From assembly GCA_004009845.1 (NCBI GenBank), contig RMBW01000276.1, positions 1 to 32,246 on the forward strand: a stretch of DNA of 32,246 bases, read 5' to 3'. The notes below the pieces were generated by a model. It saw only the letters and a program-made list of their open reading frames with translations. It was not told the DNA's origin and did not search any database. The DNA comes from Davidsoniella eucalypti. Taxonomy: Eukaryota > Ascomycota > Sordariomycetes > Microascales > Ceratocystidaceae. Below are positions 9,712 through 18,868 of this stretch, piece by piece. The translations under genes were made by a program, and so were the position numbers. Each line of letters begins with the position of its first letter. Position 1 is the first letter of the stretch.

Positions 9712-9902
9712 TGAAAGGATCTAGGACCCAATCTTGTTGGCTGTGGTATCTACCACAGCCGTTACTTTTGTCTATATAAGGAGGCCGTCTCCCCTCCTTA
9801 TTCTTGTCTAGTTCTTCTCTTCCCTCTCTATCTTCTTTAACCTCGTCAAATACTATATCTCTTCTACTTCTGCAAGCCTCGTTCTCGTCGTAGATCGTCA
9901 CA
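9712..9902 (+). repeat. 3' LTR of element B (191 bp)
   Basis: It reads as identical over all 191 bases to 3907-4097, including TATA box, palindrome (9739-9760) and self-primer stretch. Identity of the two LTRs of one element indicates a very recent insertion. Confidence 0.95.
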
Positions 9903-9907
9903 TCAGC
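9903..9907 (+). repeat. Target-site duplication of element B, right copy
   Basis: TCAGC directly after the 3' LTR, matching 3902-3906. Beyond it the 3' untranslated region of element C resumes (9908-9970) up to its pol stop. Confidence 0.95.
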
Positions 9908-9970
9908 AATCTTATCCTGCAGACGCTCGGGTGTGCAGGTGACCAAGGTGGTGCAGCCAATATTGCTGCC

Positions 9971-12900
9971 TTAGCCTACCATCATTGGACTGCGTGTGTC
10001 CATACTCATACCATGGTCCTTCTCGGGGCCATCCTCTGGTAGCAACCAGGCAGTGTAAAGGGATTGGAGGGTCACGTTCCAATTCTTTTTCGTCTTCTCC
10101 GTGAAGACCAACCATGCTGCAGTGTCCTTCACGTGTTCCAATGGTTCCCAGGTAGCATCTTGGTAACCTTTCCATTTGACCAAGGCTTGCGTGTGTCCAT
10201 GGCGGGTACGTTGCTTGACGATTGCTTCCACCCGGTACTCGCCTGTTTCCACAGAGTCGTCTTCAAGTGCTTCCCTAGCCGTGATAGCCGCGGGCTCATC
10301 ATCAGGTACTTCCTGCGAGGGTAAGGGGTTGTTGGGAGCTCGGCGGATTAGGCTTACGTGGAAAACAGGGTGGATGCCTGTAGGCACGTTCAATCGTACA
10401 TTGTGGGTACCTGTAACCTCTAGGACTGTGTACAGTCTGGCCAACCAGTCTAACTTCTTGGACGGTCTCTCCGTGGTCAGGTTCTTCGTGTTGAGATAGA
10501 CCTTATCTCCCACTCTGAAGCTCTCAGATGGTTGACGGAGACGGTTAGCGCTGGTTTCCTGGTGTTCCTGGGTGGCAGCCATGGCTACGATCGCGAATTG
10601 GGTTGCGTCGCTTAGTTTGGATAGCCATTCCTGGGCACCACAAACGGGAGATTTGTCAGAGGCAGGGGGACCTTGAACGGAGGGCTCAATAATGTCCACG
10701 TTGAAACCATGAGTGGTGAAGAAAGGGGAGAGGCCAGTGGTTGAGGAGATGCGGTTGTTGAGGGCTAATTGCGCTTGGGGCAGAAGTGAGGCCCAGTCAT
10801 CCTGAGCGAAGGAACAGAAATTGCGCAAGTACGTTTCGATCTCCTGATTGCTGCGCTCCTGGCTACCATCAGTCTGGGGGTGGAAGGCCGTAGATAGGCG
10901 GCGTTGAATCCCAAAGCGACGGCATACTTCGCCCCAAAACAGCTGAGCAAATTGAGGCCCTCTGTCGGAAACGATTGCAAGGGGGAAGCCGTGGTGGGAA
11001 AAGACGTGAATCAGCAGGGCTTCAGCAGTGGCTTGTGCGGTAATGGCCTTCATGGGGATCAGGATTTGCGACTTCGACAGGCGGTCGGTGACTCCTAGAA
11101 TAGAAGTGTAACCAGCAGAAGGGGGTAATGGGCCGATAAAATCCATGGCCAGTTCAGACCAAGGTCTGGACGGTACTGGCAGGGGTTTCAAAAGGCCGCG
11201 CTTCTGTTCTCGCCAAATCTTGCTTTTTCCACAAGAAGAGCAATTCGACACGAATTGTCGGACATCGTTGGTTAGGCCAGGCCAGGCGTATTCGCGCGAA
11301 ACTAAGTCGCGGGTGATTGCTCTGCCGGGGTGACCTGCGAGGGTAGAGTCGTGAATTTGCTGGATGATTCTGGTCCTCAGGGGTTCGTGGTGAGGGACCC
11401 AAAGTCTATCACGCCAGCGTAGTCTACCTTCAGAGTCTAGCTTGCACTCGCTCATTTGCCATTGCAAACCCCAGTCGGCTGGGAATGAGCGAGCTCCTTC
11501 TCGTACTAGTTTACGAGCTAACCACCAACGGTTGCATTGGGTCAGGGCCTGGTTCCATAGGCTAGTCATCTCGGGGTCCGCGAAGGGGGAGGTCACAGCT
11601 TCCTTAGTCGCCTTGTCGTCAGTCGGCGCGTCCTTGTCAGGCTCCTGAGCCCAAACTGCGCCGATTACCACCAGGTCGTTGCTTGACTCACTCTTCTCGA
11701 GGAGTTGGTGGAAGCGACTAGCCAGCCTGTCGTCACTTTCGTCGGCTGGCATATCCTGGTCCCTTCTAGACAGGGCGTCTGGCACAACTTGCTCAGTACC
11801 TGGGCGGTGGCGTAGGCAGAAGCTAAAGTCCGAAAGCTCATATCCCCAGCGGCGCTGTCTCTCAGCCAACGTTCTCTTGGTCTGAAAGTATTCCAAGTTC
11901 CGGTGATCAGTCCACACCACAAAGTCGACCCCTAGGAGGAAATGGCGCCATTCGCGAATGGACCAGTAGATGGCCAACATCTCCTTGTCGTGAATGGGGT
12001 AGTTGGCTTCGGGGGGTGTGAGTTTGCGAGAAAGAAAGGCAATGGGGTGCATGAGGCCATCATTTCCTCGTTGAGACAATTCTGCTCCCAGGGCGTAACC
12101 GGATGAATCCGCGGTCAATACCGTTTCTCTCAGCGGGTCAAAGGGGGTCAAAACAGGGGGAGTGAGGAAGGCTCTCTTAACCTCGGCGAAAGCGTGCGCA
12201 CATGCGTCAGACCAGACAAAGGGGGTATCCTTCTTGGTTAACCCTACCATCGGCGCTATCATTTCAGACAGTCGGGGCACAAAGTCTCGATAGAAGTTGA
12301 CAAAGCCGATGAAACCACGTAGACCTTTCAAAGTTGTGGGAGAATTCCAGTTGCGAATTGCAAGGGTTTTCTCAGGGTCTGCCTTGATGCCAATACCTGG
12401 GCCAACGATGAAGCCGAGGAACTTGATTTCCTTGGCTAGGAACTGGCACTTGCGAAGGTCGAGTTGCAAGCCGGCTAGATCGAGTGCATGGACAATTTCG
12501 AGCACTAATTTCCTGTGCTCTTCCTCAGTACCACTGGAGTAGATGTCTACGTCGTCAATGTATGCGCTGCAGCTGACGCCTAGCCACTTTCGGAGGACCG
12601 AGTTGATGTAGCGTTGAAACGCAGCAGGGGCATTCGTCAGGCCAAAGGGGATCACGTTCCACTCGAAGGCCCCTAGAGGAGTCCGAAAGGCGGTTAACTC
12701 CTCATAACCAGGGGCAATCCGAATACGATGAAATGCGGCAATAACGTCCACCTTGGAGACCCATTTAGCAGCCGAGATTTGCCGAAGAGTGTCGTGGATA
12801 AGGGGTAAGGGGTATGAGTCCTTTTTGGAAATAGCGTTAACTGCGCGGTAGTCTACGCAGAAACGAATTCCACCCCCAGGTTTCTTTACAAATAGCACTG

Positions 12901-13603
12901 GGGAGCCCACTTCAGACTTTGTGTCTTTTATCCATCTTGTAGACAACAGTTCGGTCAATGTCTTCTGCATCACCAATAGTTCTGCGCGAGACAGCGGATA
13001 CAACGATTGCACAGGTAACGTCTTTCCTTCCAGCAGCTCGATTTTCAAGTCTACTCCAGGCCGGTGTGGCGGGAGGTCCTTCGAGGCTTTGGCTTCGAAC
13101 GCAGAGGCGACAGGTCTTAACCATTCTGGGAGGGGAGGTCTTTCCAGTTCTTTCTGTTCCAACGCTCTGTTAACATCTTCTAGTGTGATGCGGTAAACAG
13201 CAGTGTCGTCGTTGTCGCAGAGTTTGTGGAATTCCTCAGGTGTTAACTCCTCAGCCGTAGTGACTTCAATCTGTCCAGAACGAGGGTGCAGGTGTACATC
13301 GTGGTTGATGAGCCAGCGTTGACCGAGTATCAGGTCTTCGGTTTGGCCAGGGACGACGTAGGCCCAAATGTCCTCGTGGTGGTCAGGTAGGTGCAGCGTA
13401 AACTGTGCTATCTGAGTGATGACAGGTGGGTCGGACTGGGAGGAGGCGAGGGAGACCTTGCGTGGCTCGATGGGCTGGGTCTGGGTGGCGTAGTGGAGTA
13501 GGCGTGGAGGGACGACGGCGAGGCAGAGGCAGCCACTGTCGACGAGAGCTTTAGTCGAAAGTTCATTAATAGACAAATCTAAGTATAAACCTTTAGCTCC
13601 CAT
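9971..13603 (-). CDS. pol: Element C Pol: protease, RT, RNase H, integrase, chromodomain
   Basis: 1,210 residues from the ATG at 13603; about 23 codons upstream are also open from the frameshift site. The domain order matches element B. Protease DSG is at 22-24. RT has the FVKKPGGGIRFCVDYR block and YIDD at 348-351. RNase H has TADSSG, KEMLA and WTDHRNLE. Integrase has CSSCGKSK, MDFIGPLP, VSDRGPQF and GSQERSNQE. The chromodomain starts EYRVEAIVKQRTRHGH. About 40 residues extend past the chromodomain, more than in A or B. The frame is unbroken. Element B inserted only 64-68 bp beyond the stop codon, so the coding part is spared. Confidence 0.95.
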   Translation of the reverse strand: MGAKGLYLDLSINELSTKALVDSGCLCLAVVPPRLLHYATQTQPIEPRKVSLASSQSDPPVITQIAQFTLHLPDHHEDIWAYVVPGQTEDLILGQRWLINHDVHLHPRSGQIEVTTAEELTPEEFHKLCDNDDTAVYRITLEDVNRALEQKELERPPLPEWLRPVASAFEAKASKDLPPHRPGVDLKIELLEGKTLPVQSLYPLSRAELLVMQKTLTELLSTRWIKDTKSEVGSPVLFVKKPGGGIRFCVDYRAVNAISKKDSYPLPLIHDTLRQISAAKWVSKVDVIAAFHRIRIAPGYEELTAFRTPLGAFEWNVIPFGLTNAPAAFQRYINSVLRKWLGVSCSAYIDDVDIYSSGTEEEHRKLVLEIVHALDLAGLQLDLRKCQFLAKEIKFLGFIVGPGIGIKADPEKTLAIRNWNSPTTLKGLRGFIGFVNFYRDFVPRLSEMIAPMVGLTKKDTPFVWSDACAHAFAEVKRAFLTPPVLTPFDPLRETVLTADSSGYALGAELSQRGNDGLMHPIAFLSRKLTPPEANYPIHDKEMLAIYWSIREWRHFLLGVDFVVWTDHRNLEYFQTKRTLAERQRRWGYELSDFSFCLRHRPGTEQVVPDALSRRDQDMPADESDDRLASRFHQLLEKSESSNDLVVIGAVWAQEPDKDAPTDDKATKEAVTSPFADPEMTSLWNQALTQCNRWWLARKLVREGARSFPADWGLQWQMSECKLDSEGRLRWRDRLWVPHHEPLRTRIIQQIHDSTLAGHPGRAITRDLVSREYAWPGLTNDVRQFVSNCSSCGKSKIWREQKRGLLKPLPVPSRPWSELAMDFIGPLPPSAGYTSILGVTDRLSKSQILIPMKAITAQATAEALLIHVFSHHGFPLAIVSDRGPQFAQLFWGEVCRRFGIQRRLSTAFHPQTDGSQERSNQEIETYLRNFCSFAQDDWASLLPQAQLALNNRISSTTGLSPFFTTHGFNVDIIEPSVQGPPASDKSPVCGAQEWLSKLSDATQFAIVAMAATQEHQETSANRLRQPSESFRVGDKVYLNTKNLTTERPSKKLDWLARLYTVLEVTGTHNVRLNVPTGIHPVFHVSLIRRAPNNPLPSQEVPDDEPAAITAREALEDDSVETGEYRVEAIVKQRTRHGHTQALVKWKGYQDATWEPLEHVKDTAAWLVFTEKTKKNWNVTLQSLYTAWLLPEDGPEKDHGMSMDTRSPMMVG

Positions 13604-13671
13604 CTGAGTTCTAACTATCTCTTCCCCTATCTTCGTATCCTCCTTGTCAGGGCGCGACTTGTCCTGACTTC

Positions 13672-15465
13672 CTAAAAATCCAACTCGATTAGGTCGTACT
13701 CCGACCCGTTATCCGCCGCCTTTGAGTCAACCTTGGCTACCGTGGTGGTGGTGTTGTCAGGGGGAGGCAGTACACGATCCATGGCCCGTTCATCGTATCT
13801 GGCGATTTCCTCACGCATCACTGTGCGTATGGCGTTGACCGACAGCTGGTTGTGCGAGGGTCCTGGCTTGGAGGAGCGTTGTGGGCATCGACGTGCAATG
13901 TGGTCCTTGAGTCCGCAGATGAAGCATGCGTTTTCACGCATCAGCCGGTGTCGTTCCGACTCAGACAGTTTGGGTCTCTCTGAGCGGGCAGCGGGCTGGG
14001 GGCGGTTCTCCCGACGGGTCTGTTGGTCGGGCCGCTCTCTCCAGTTGCTCGACTTGGCGTGTTCTGGCTTGGGGGTGGACTCGATGGCGTGGCGCTTACC
14101 AGTGGGGCGGTCGAAGTGCTTCAAGAGGCTGTCGATGATAGCGTGGTATGAGTTGGACTCCCAAGCCCATCCGGTGCGTTCAATCAAATCATCACGCATG
14201 GCAGAACGTAGGATGTCAATCAACGTGGTGTCGTCGTGAATGCCGGCTTCCATGGCTAGGGTTTCGAATCGGAGGTGGAAGGCTTTGAAGGTTTCACGAT
14301 CTCCCTGAGCAGACTTGTAGAAGGCGATGCGAGCGTTAGTGAGTCGTTCGCGCGACCGGAACATATCGTCGAGTTTCTCCAGCAGTAAGTCGTAGGGTCT
14401 GGAGCGTTGGCAAATGGAGTCGAAGAAAACGTTTAGCTTGGCCTGTGTGGTTGCACCTAAGCGGCTGTACAGGTAGACTGCCTTAGAGAGGTCACCGCCG
14501 AGGGCTGCTCCATCGATCAGCATCTTGTTCGTTGCCAGCCTTCTCCAGATCTCGTAGTCAGAGTGCGAGCCACTAAATTCGTTGAGCAGTGGTTGGACTT
14601 GGCGAGGTAGGGCTTGGTTGGAGGAGGCAGGTAGTGGCTGGGAAACAGGTGCAGGTGGTAGCGAGGGAGCCGTGGGTTCGCGTTGTTCCTTAGCAAACAG
14701 CATTTGACCAAGACGGTTCATCATGGACTTCATTTCTACCATGTCATCTTGTAGAGAGTCCAGACGGTCAGCTTCGCGAGAGGGTTGGCGGCCACGATCT
14801 GATTCAGGGTACGTGTCGCGTGGTCTCATACTCTCAGCGAGGCGGGCTAAGTCAGAAGTGTCCGAAGGGTTATCACTGGCGTCGTCATCATCTGCGGGCA
14901 GCGGGTTGCGTGAGGTGGTTACTCTGCTCAATGTGCGTGCGTGCGTAGTTTCGGTAGAGATGAGCTGCTCCGTGGTCTCCTTGGCTTTAGAGCGGGTTCG
15001 CGTGGGGGTGCGAGGCAGGCCCATGAAAGGTGACTTGAGGAGGGAAGGACGGAGCGAGGTTCGAGCAACGCGTTCCTGACGCGTACGAGCTTGGCCGATG
15101 TGGACGTGGCCGACAAAACCGCTGGTGAAAGAGAGGTGGCCTAGGTGGCTGTGGAAGTGCTGACTGTGACTAAGGATATCACGGGAGGCAGGGCAGAATC
15201 CTAGGGTGGCAGCGAGGCGCGCGCGTTCCTTGCGTTTAAAGAGTGCAAGGTAGCACCAGCCGGGTCTACTCCAGGGTCGATCCTCGGGTAGGCCTACGGC
15301 CGACAGCGTGTAACCCTCAGGGGGCTCCTGGCTGGGGTCTAGGAGGTGGACACGAGCCAGGGCTAGTTTCTGCTTAATAATACAGAAGGCTTCGTAGTAG
15401 CCAACGAGGGCGGCGCAGTTCAGGGAGGCCAGGATGACCAGAACCAGGAAGGTGAAGTCAGACAT
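13672..15465 (-). CDS. gag: Element C Gag
   Basis: 597 residues from the ATG at 15465. Residues 4-24 form a hydrophobic segment, and the GWCYLALFKRKER block is at 69 onward, ending with HFHSHLGHLSF. A long charged and serine-rich linker covers about 140-260. The capsid-like core has EFSGSHSDYEIWRRLATNKM. A single zinc knuckle CFICGLKDHIARRC is near the C-terminus. The end DLIELDF runs into the slippery heptamer and a TAG stop. It is longer than B Gag mainly in the linker. Confidence 0.93.
   Translation of the reverse strand: MSDFTFLVLVILASLNCAALVGYYEAFCIIKQKLALARVHLLDPSQEPPEGYTLSAVGLPEDRPWSRPGWCYLALFKRKERARLAATLGFCPASRDILSHSQHFHSHLGHLSFTSGFVGHVHIGQARTRQERVARTSLRPSLLKSPFMGLPRTPTRTRSKAKETTEQLISTETTHARTLSRVTTSRNPLPADDDDASDNPSDTSDLARLAESMRPRDTYPESDRGRQPSREADRLDSLQDDMVEMKSMMNRLGQMLFAKEQREPTAPSLPPAPVSQPLPASSNQALPRQVQPLLNEFSGSHSDYEIWRRLATNKMLIDGAALGGDLSKAVYLYSRLGATTQAKLNVFFDSICQRSRPYDLLLEKLDDMFRSRERLTNARIAFYKSAQGDRETFKAFHLRFETLAMEAGIHDDTTLIDILRSAMRDDLIERTGWAWESNSYHAIIDSLLKHFDRPTGKRHAIESTPKPEHAKSSNWRERPDQQTRRENRPQPAARSERPKLSESERHRLMRENACFICGLKDHIARRCPQRSSKPGPSHNQLSVNAIRTVMREEIARYDERAMDRVLPPPDNTTTTVAKVDSKAADNGSEYDLIELDF
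13675..13681 (-). promoter_or_regulatory. -1 ribosomal frameshift site, element C gag/pol
   Basis: G-GAT-TTT in gag phase followed by TAG. The -1 frame is open from here through the pol ATG at 13603, which shows that a fusion protein could be made. Confidence 0.75.
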
Positions 15466-15602
15466 AGTGACTTAGAAGCGCAAGGGGTAACAAGCGGACT
15501 GGTAGGGGCAAGCCTTGTAGGAGGAAGGCTTGGACAAGGGGCAGACTGTTTAGGCAGAGTCTGGACAGGATAGGGGCAAACAGAGACGGTGTTTGGACAA
15601 AG
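15466..15602 (-). other. Element C leader, proximal part
   Basis: Untranslated leader between the assembly gap and gag. It holds loosely repeated units around aggggcaag and ggacaagg. The primer-binding site and 5' LTR of C would be next but are hidden in the gap. Confidence 0.6.
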
Positions 15603-15904
15603 NNNNNNNNNNNNNNNNNNNNNNNNNNNNNNNNNNNNNNNNNNNNNNNNNNNNNNNNNNNNNNNNNNNNNNNNNNNNNNNNNNNNNNNNNNNNNNNNNN
15701 NNNNNNNNNNNNNNNNNNNNNNNNNNNNNNNNNNNNNNNNNNNNNNNNNNNNNNNNNNNNNNNNNNNNNNNNNNNNNNNNNNNNNNNNNNNNNNNNNNNN
15801 NNNNNNNNNNNNNNNNNNNNNNNNNNNNNNNNNNNNNNNNNNNNNNNNNNNNNNNNNNNNNNNNNNNNNNNNNNNNNNNNNNNNNNNNNNNNNNNNNNNN
15901 NNNN
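15603..15904. other. Assembly gap of 302 N
   Basis: Unresolved bases. To its left is the leader of element C; to its right is element D reading through the very site where C is inserted at 3554/3555. The 181-bp 5' LTR of C is expected in this gap. Confidence 0.98.
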
Positions 15905-16689
15905 AACAGTACGGACGAGCCATATTCGGAGTTGGCTGGTCCTATGAACTGAGACTGCTTGAGACCTTCCAGGGTCTTTTGTAATACTAGGAGTTCTGCG
16001 CGAGTTACTGGGTAGAGGGATTGTGTCGGAACGGTTGCACCTGGTTTCAGTTTAATCTCTAGGTCGATCCCTGGTCGATGCGGGGGCAGCGTTGTGGCTA
16101 ATTTGGGATCGAAAGCCGAGGCAACAGGTTCTAACCAATCCGGCAGGTGAGGACGGGATTTCTCCTTGTGAGCAAGAGCGATCTTAATGTTCTCTAGCGA
16201 AGCTCTATAAATATGCGGGTTATCCGCACTTCCACAGAGCTTGTAGAATTCCTCAGCAGTTAACTCTTCTGCTGGTAAGATCGTAATCTCCTGTGTCCTG
16301 GGCCTGAGCCGAACGTCGTTATTTACTAACCATCTTTGTCCTAGAATTATGTCTTCGGACTGGCCGGGAACCACGTAGGCCCAAATGGTTTCCGTGTGGC
16401 CGTTGATGGTCAGGGGAGTTCGGCGATGGTGTCGATGAGCGGGGGGTTGTCCAGCGTAGTGACTTGGACAATGACCCGCTCAGAGATAGGGTGCGTGGCG
16501 GTGGCGAGGTGGAGGAGACGCGGGGGAATGACGGCGACGGTAAGGCATCCGCTGTCGACGAGGGCTTTTGTGGCGTAACTACCTAAACGAATGTCTAAAT
16601 AATTTCCTAAAGCCCCCATCTCAGTTTCAACTATTCTATCACCGATTAATCCCCCTGGTCGGGGCGCGATTTATCCCGACTATCTAAAA
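15905..16689 (-). pseudogene. pol: Element D pol, N-terminal part, with two frameshifts
   Basis: Read in the -1 frame after gag. The ATG at 16619 opens MGALGNYLD, and the protease motif LVDSGC follows. After a break come VVPGQSEDIILGQRW, the HLPDWLEPVASAF linker and early RT (LYPVTRAELLVLQK), which ends in the gap. A missing base in the G run at 16651-16655 (plus-strand C run) closes the frame between the slippery site and the ATG. Another missing base at 16413-16416 breaks the protease. Comparison with the B and C proteins locates both. The 3' end of this copy (15905-16147) duplicates 3312-3554 exactly. Confidence 0.85.
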
Positions 16690-18667
16690 ATCCATGAGGT
16701 CACCTGTATCCGTCACGTTAGTGGTAGTGGCTCCCTGGGCGCGTGGTTGTGAAGTTGACATTTGCTCGCTAATAAGAGCGCGGACGTCATCCAGGGAGAA
16801 GCTAGGGGCCGTGCTGACGGCGTTGGCCTTGACCGAAGGGCGAGAGGCGCGAGACTTGGAACGGCAGTTAGTAGCGGTGTGACCCTTGCGTTGGCAGGCA
16901 GAGCAGGATACGGCCGTAGGACATGTGCCTGAGGGATGTGCTTGGCTGCTGCAGTACTGGCAGGGCGTGAGAGGGCACATGGAGGCGTAGTGGCCTGTTT
17001 GGCGGCAGTGATAGCAGGGCCTGTCGGTTGAGGAGGTTTGTGATTTGGGCGCGGGCGTACGAGATGGTGTCGGCGAGGGTTTGAACGCCAGTGGTTGGAG
17101 TTTATGGCCTTGGCTTTGGCGAGGGCGCTTTCCTTGATGCGGGCGACTGGGCGCATCTGTGAGATCATTTCGTCTAGTGGTCTGATATGGAACATGTTGG
17201 CTAAGTGCACTTGCATGTCCAGGTGGAGGCCTTCTTGGAGGACGGAGAGGAGGGTGTTATGGTCGTAGAAATGGGCTTTGTCGCGCAGGGAGCAGAGACG
17301 GTTGGTAAAGGATTCGAATGTCTCGGTAGGGCCTTGCTTGAGCTTCAGCAATTCGCGGTTGGCAAGTCTCGCTCGGTCGGGGTCGTCGTATCGCGAGTCA
17401 AGGTAAGAGAGGAAGGCCTGGAAGCCGGTGTTCATGGGGAGGCATTCGAGGTACTTGGTGCGAACTTGTTCCTTGATCTCCGTCGACAGGGCGTTCATCG
17501 TGTACGCCAGCTGGTCTCTGGTTGAGTAGAAGCGGTAAGAGTCCACGAGAAATTTCTCGTTAAGCTCCATCTTCCAGGTGGCGTAATCGAAGGTGCCGTC
17601 GAACTTGCGGACTGCGTCGATAACATCTTTGCGGCGGGCAAGCTGGTCGTCGCGAGGGGTAGTAAGGCGATCCCGTGAGCTGTAGGAGGGAATGCTGGTG
17701 TTGTTGTGAGCCTTTTCTCTGGAGGCGTGGGGGCGTGTTCGCGGATAGGGGCGAGACGTAGGTTGAGAGGTTTGAGTCTGTCCTCTAAGTCGTCGAGCTG
17801 GTTGAGGTCTACTAAGTTGTCGTTGGCTGGGTCTTCGTATTTGCCACCGAGGAGCTCGAGGATGTCTCGGCCTAGGTTGTCCAGTACTTCAGCAGTGCGT
17901 GCAGGGTCCTTGAATTCGGGGGCTGAGCGTTCTGCCATGCCCTGGAGTGCGGCCATCTGGATCTCTGCGACTTTGAAGTTGTGGTGGAACTGGAAGTCCC
18001 ATCTTGGCGCAGTGGGTGATATCCATTCGGTTGGATCCAGTTGGGCTTTATCGAGGGCAGCTTGGTATTTGGCGAACAGAACTTCGAAGACGCCTGCTGT
18101 ATCGTCGGAGTATGCGCCTGGCAGGGGGTGACCGCTTAGAGAGCGACGAGGGGCTTCGATTTTGACTTTAGGGGTGTTCTCCTTGGTGCGTATGGGGATG
18201 TCTTTGCTGGAGGACGCGCCGAAGCCGAGGATGTGAGGGTTGCTAAGAAATCGTGACAGAAGAATCTGGGCGCTGCGCGGGGACCTGAGGCTGCTTTGAC
18301 CGGGCACAATGTGGCCGATTATATCCGTGGAGATGGACAAACAGTGCAGGTGGTCATGAAAGTGGGCAGCGTGTGCGAGGATGGCAGGGCCTGCGGGAAA
18401 GGGGCCAAGTAGTTTGGCCAGACGGGGTCGCTCAGAGCGTTTGAACAGGGCTAAATAGCACCAGCCCTGGTGTTTCCAGAGGCGTCTCTGGTGGAGAAAG
18501 GGGGTGACGACATGGCGCGGCTTGAAGGCCAGCAAGGAGCGGCGCGTGATGTCTAGCATGAAGTGGGTGAAGGCAATTGCGAGGAATGCGAGGCCGAGAC
18601 CTTCGGCGGTGCCGTGGTGGGCTCCAAGGATGGCAGCCCAGAGGTGAAGGAGGAAAAGTTGCAACAT
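16684..18667 (-). pseudogene. gag: Element D Gag, with two frameshifts
   Basis: The start ATG is at 18667 (accATG). The N-terminus is hydrophobic (residues 2-38, probably two segments), followed by GWCYLALFKRSER at 68 onward and the HFHDHLH block. The capsid-like core (KFDGTFDYATWKMELNEKF, then LKQGPTETFESFTNRL) follows. Three zinc knuckles of the form C-X2-C-X4-H-X4-C can be read near the C-terminus: CYHCRQTGHYASMC, CQYCSSQAHPSGTC and CSACQRKGHTATNC. The frame is broken by single-base losses near 17713-17716 (before the core) and 17017-17019 (just before the first knuckle). It ends DLMDF, slippery heptamer, TAG. Three knuckles against one in B and C is a real family difference. Confidence 0.85.
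16687..16693 (-). promoter_or_regulatory. -1 ribosomal frameshift site, element D gag/pol
   Basis: G-GAT-TTT in gag phase followed by TAG, as in elements B, C and E. The downstream -1 frame is open except for one missing base in the homopolymer at 16651-16655. Confidence 0.7.
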
Positions 18668-18715
18668 GGTGCAAGTAAGGTGGACGCGTTTAGTCAGTGG
18701 GATAGCGAAGTGAGG

Positions 18716-18852
18716 GCACAGTAGGGTGCGAGAACGATGGTCACGAATAGCGTGAGAGAATGGAGTGCACAGTAGGGTGCGAGTAGAGTGATGGTCACGA
18801 ATAGCGTGAGAGAACAAGGTGCACAGTAGGGTGCGAAGAACGAGAACGATGG
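18716..18852 (-). repeat. Tandem repeat in the leader of element D
   Basis: About 2.6 copies of a 51-54 bp unit containing gcacagtagggtgcgag and gatggtcacgaatagcgtg, starting at 18716, 18767 and 18821. It lies between the primer-binding site and gag, where packaging or translation signals usually sit. Confidence 0.8.
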
Positions 18853-18855
18853 TAG

Positions 18856-18866
18856 ATCGGTATCAA
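18856..18866 (-). other. Primer-binding site of element D, self-priming type
   Basis: On the minus strand, two bases (tt) after the LTR, the sequence ttgataccgat is the exact complement of atcggtatcaa in the LTR (18921-18931). The spacing is the same as in elements B and E, although the sequences are unrelated. Confidence 0.72.
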
Positions 18867-18868
18867 AA

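Larger units (their letters stand above)
3907..9902 (+). mobile_element. Element B: complete Ty3/gypsy chromovirus (5,996 bp)
   Basis: This is a full element: 191-bp LTRs that read as identical, primer-binding site, leader, gag, -1 frameshift site, pol ending in a chromodomain, polypurine tract and a perfect 5-bp target duplication. It inserted into the 3' untranslated region of element C in the opposite orientation. Identical LTRs and open frames mark it as the youngest insertion in the nest and plausibly autonomous. Confidence 0.96.
3555..15602 (-). mobile_element. Element C: Ty3/gypsy chromovirus, split by element B
   Basis: Read right to left, C has a leader (15466-15602), gag (13672-15465), pol (9971-13603), the start of its 3' untranslated region (down to 9903), then element B (3907-9902) as an insertion. 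It continues with the rest of the untranslated region (3736-3901) and the 3' LTR (3555-3735). Its 5' LTR should lie in the N gap. Both C frames are open, so apart from the insertion and the unresolved 5' end it looks intact. Its LTR and proteins place it in a family related to, but distinct from, A/D and B/E. Confidence 0.82.

Noticed and set aside
18668..18817. N-terminal extension of D Gag through the leader repeats
   Set aside because: It has no ATG start and merely translates the tandem leader repeat; the ATG at 18667 matches the start of the other Gags.
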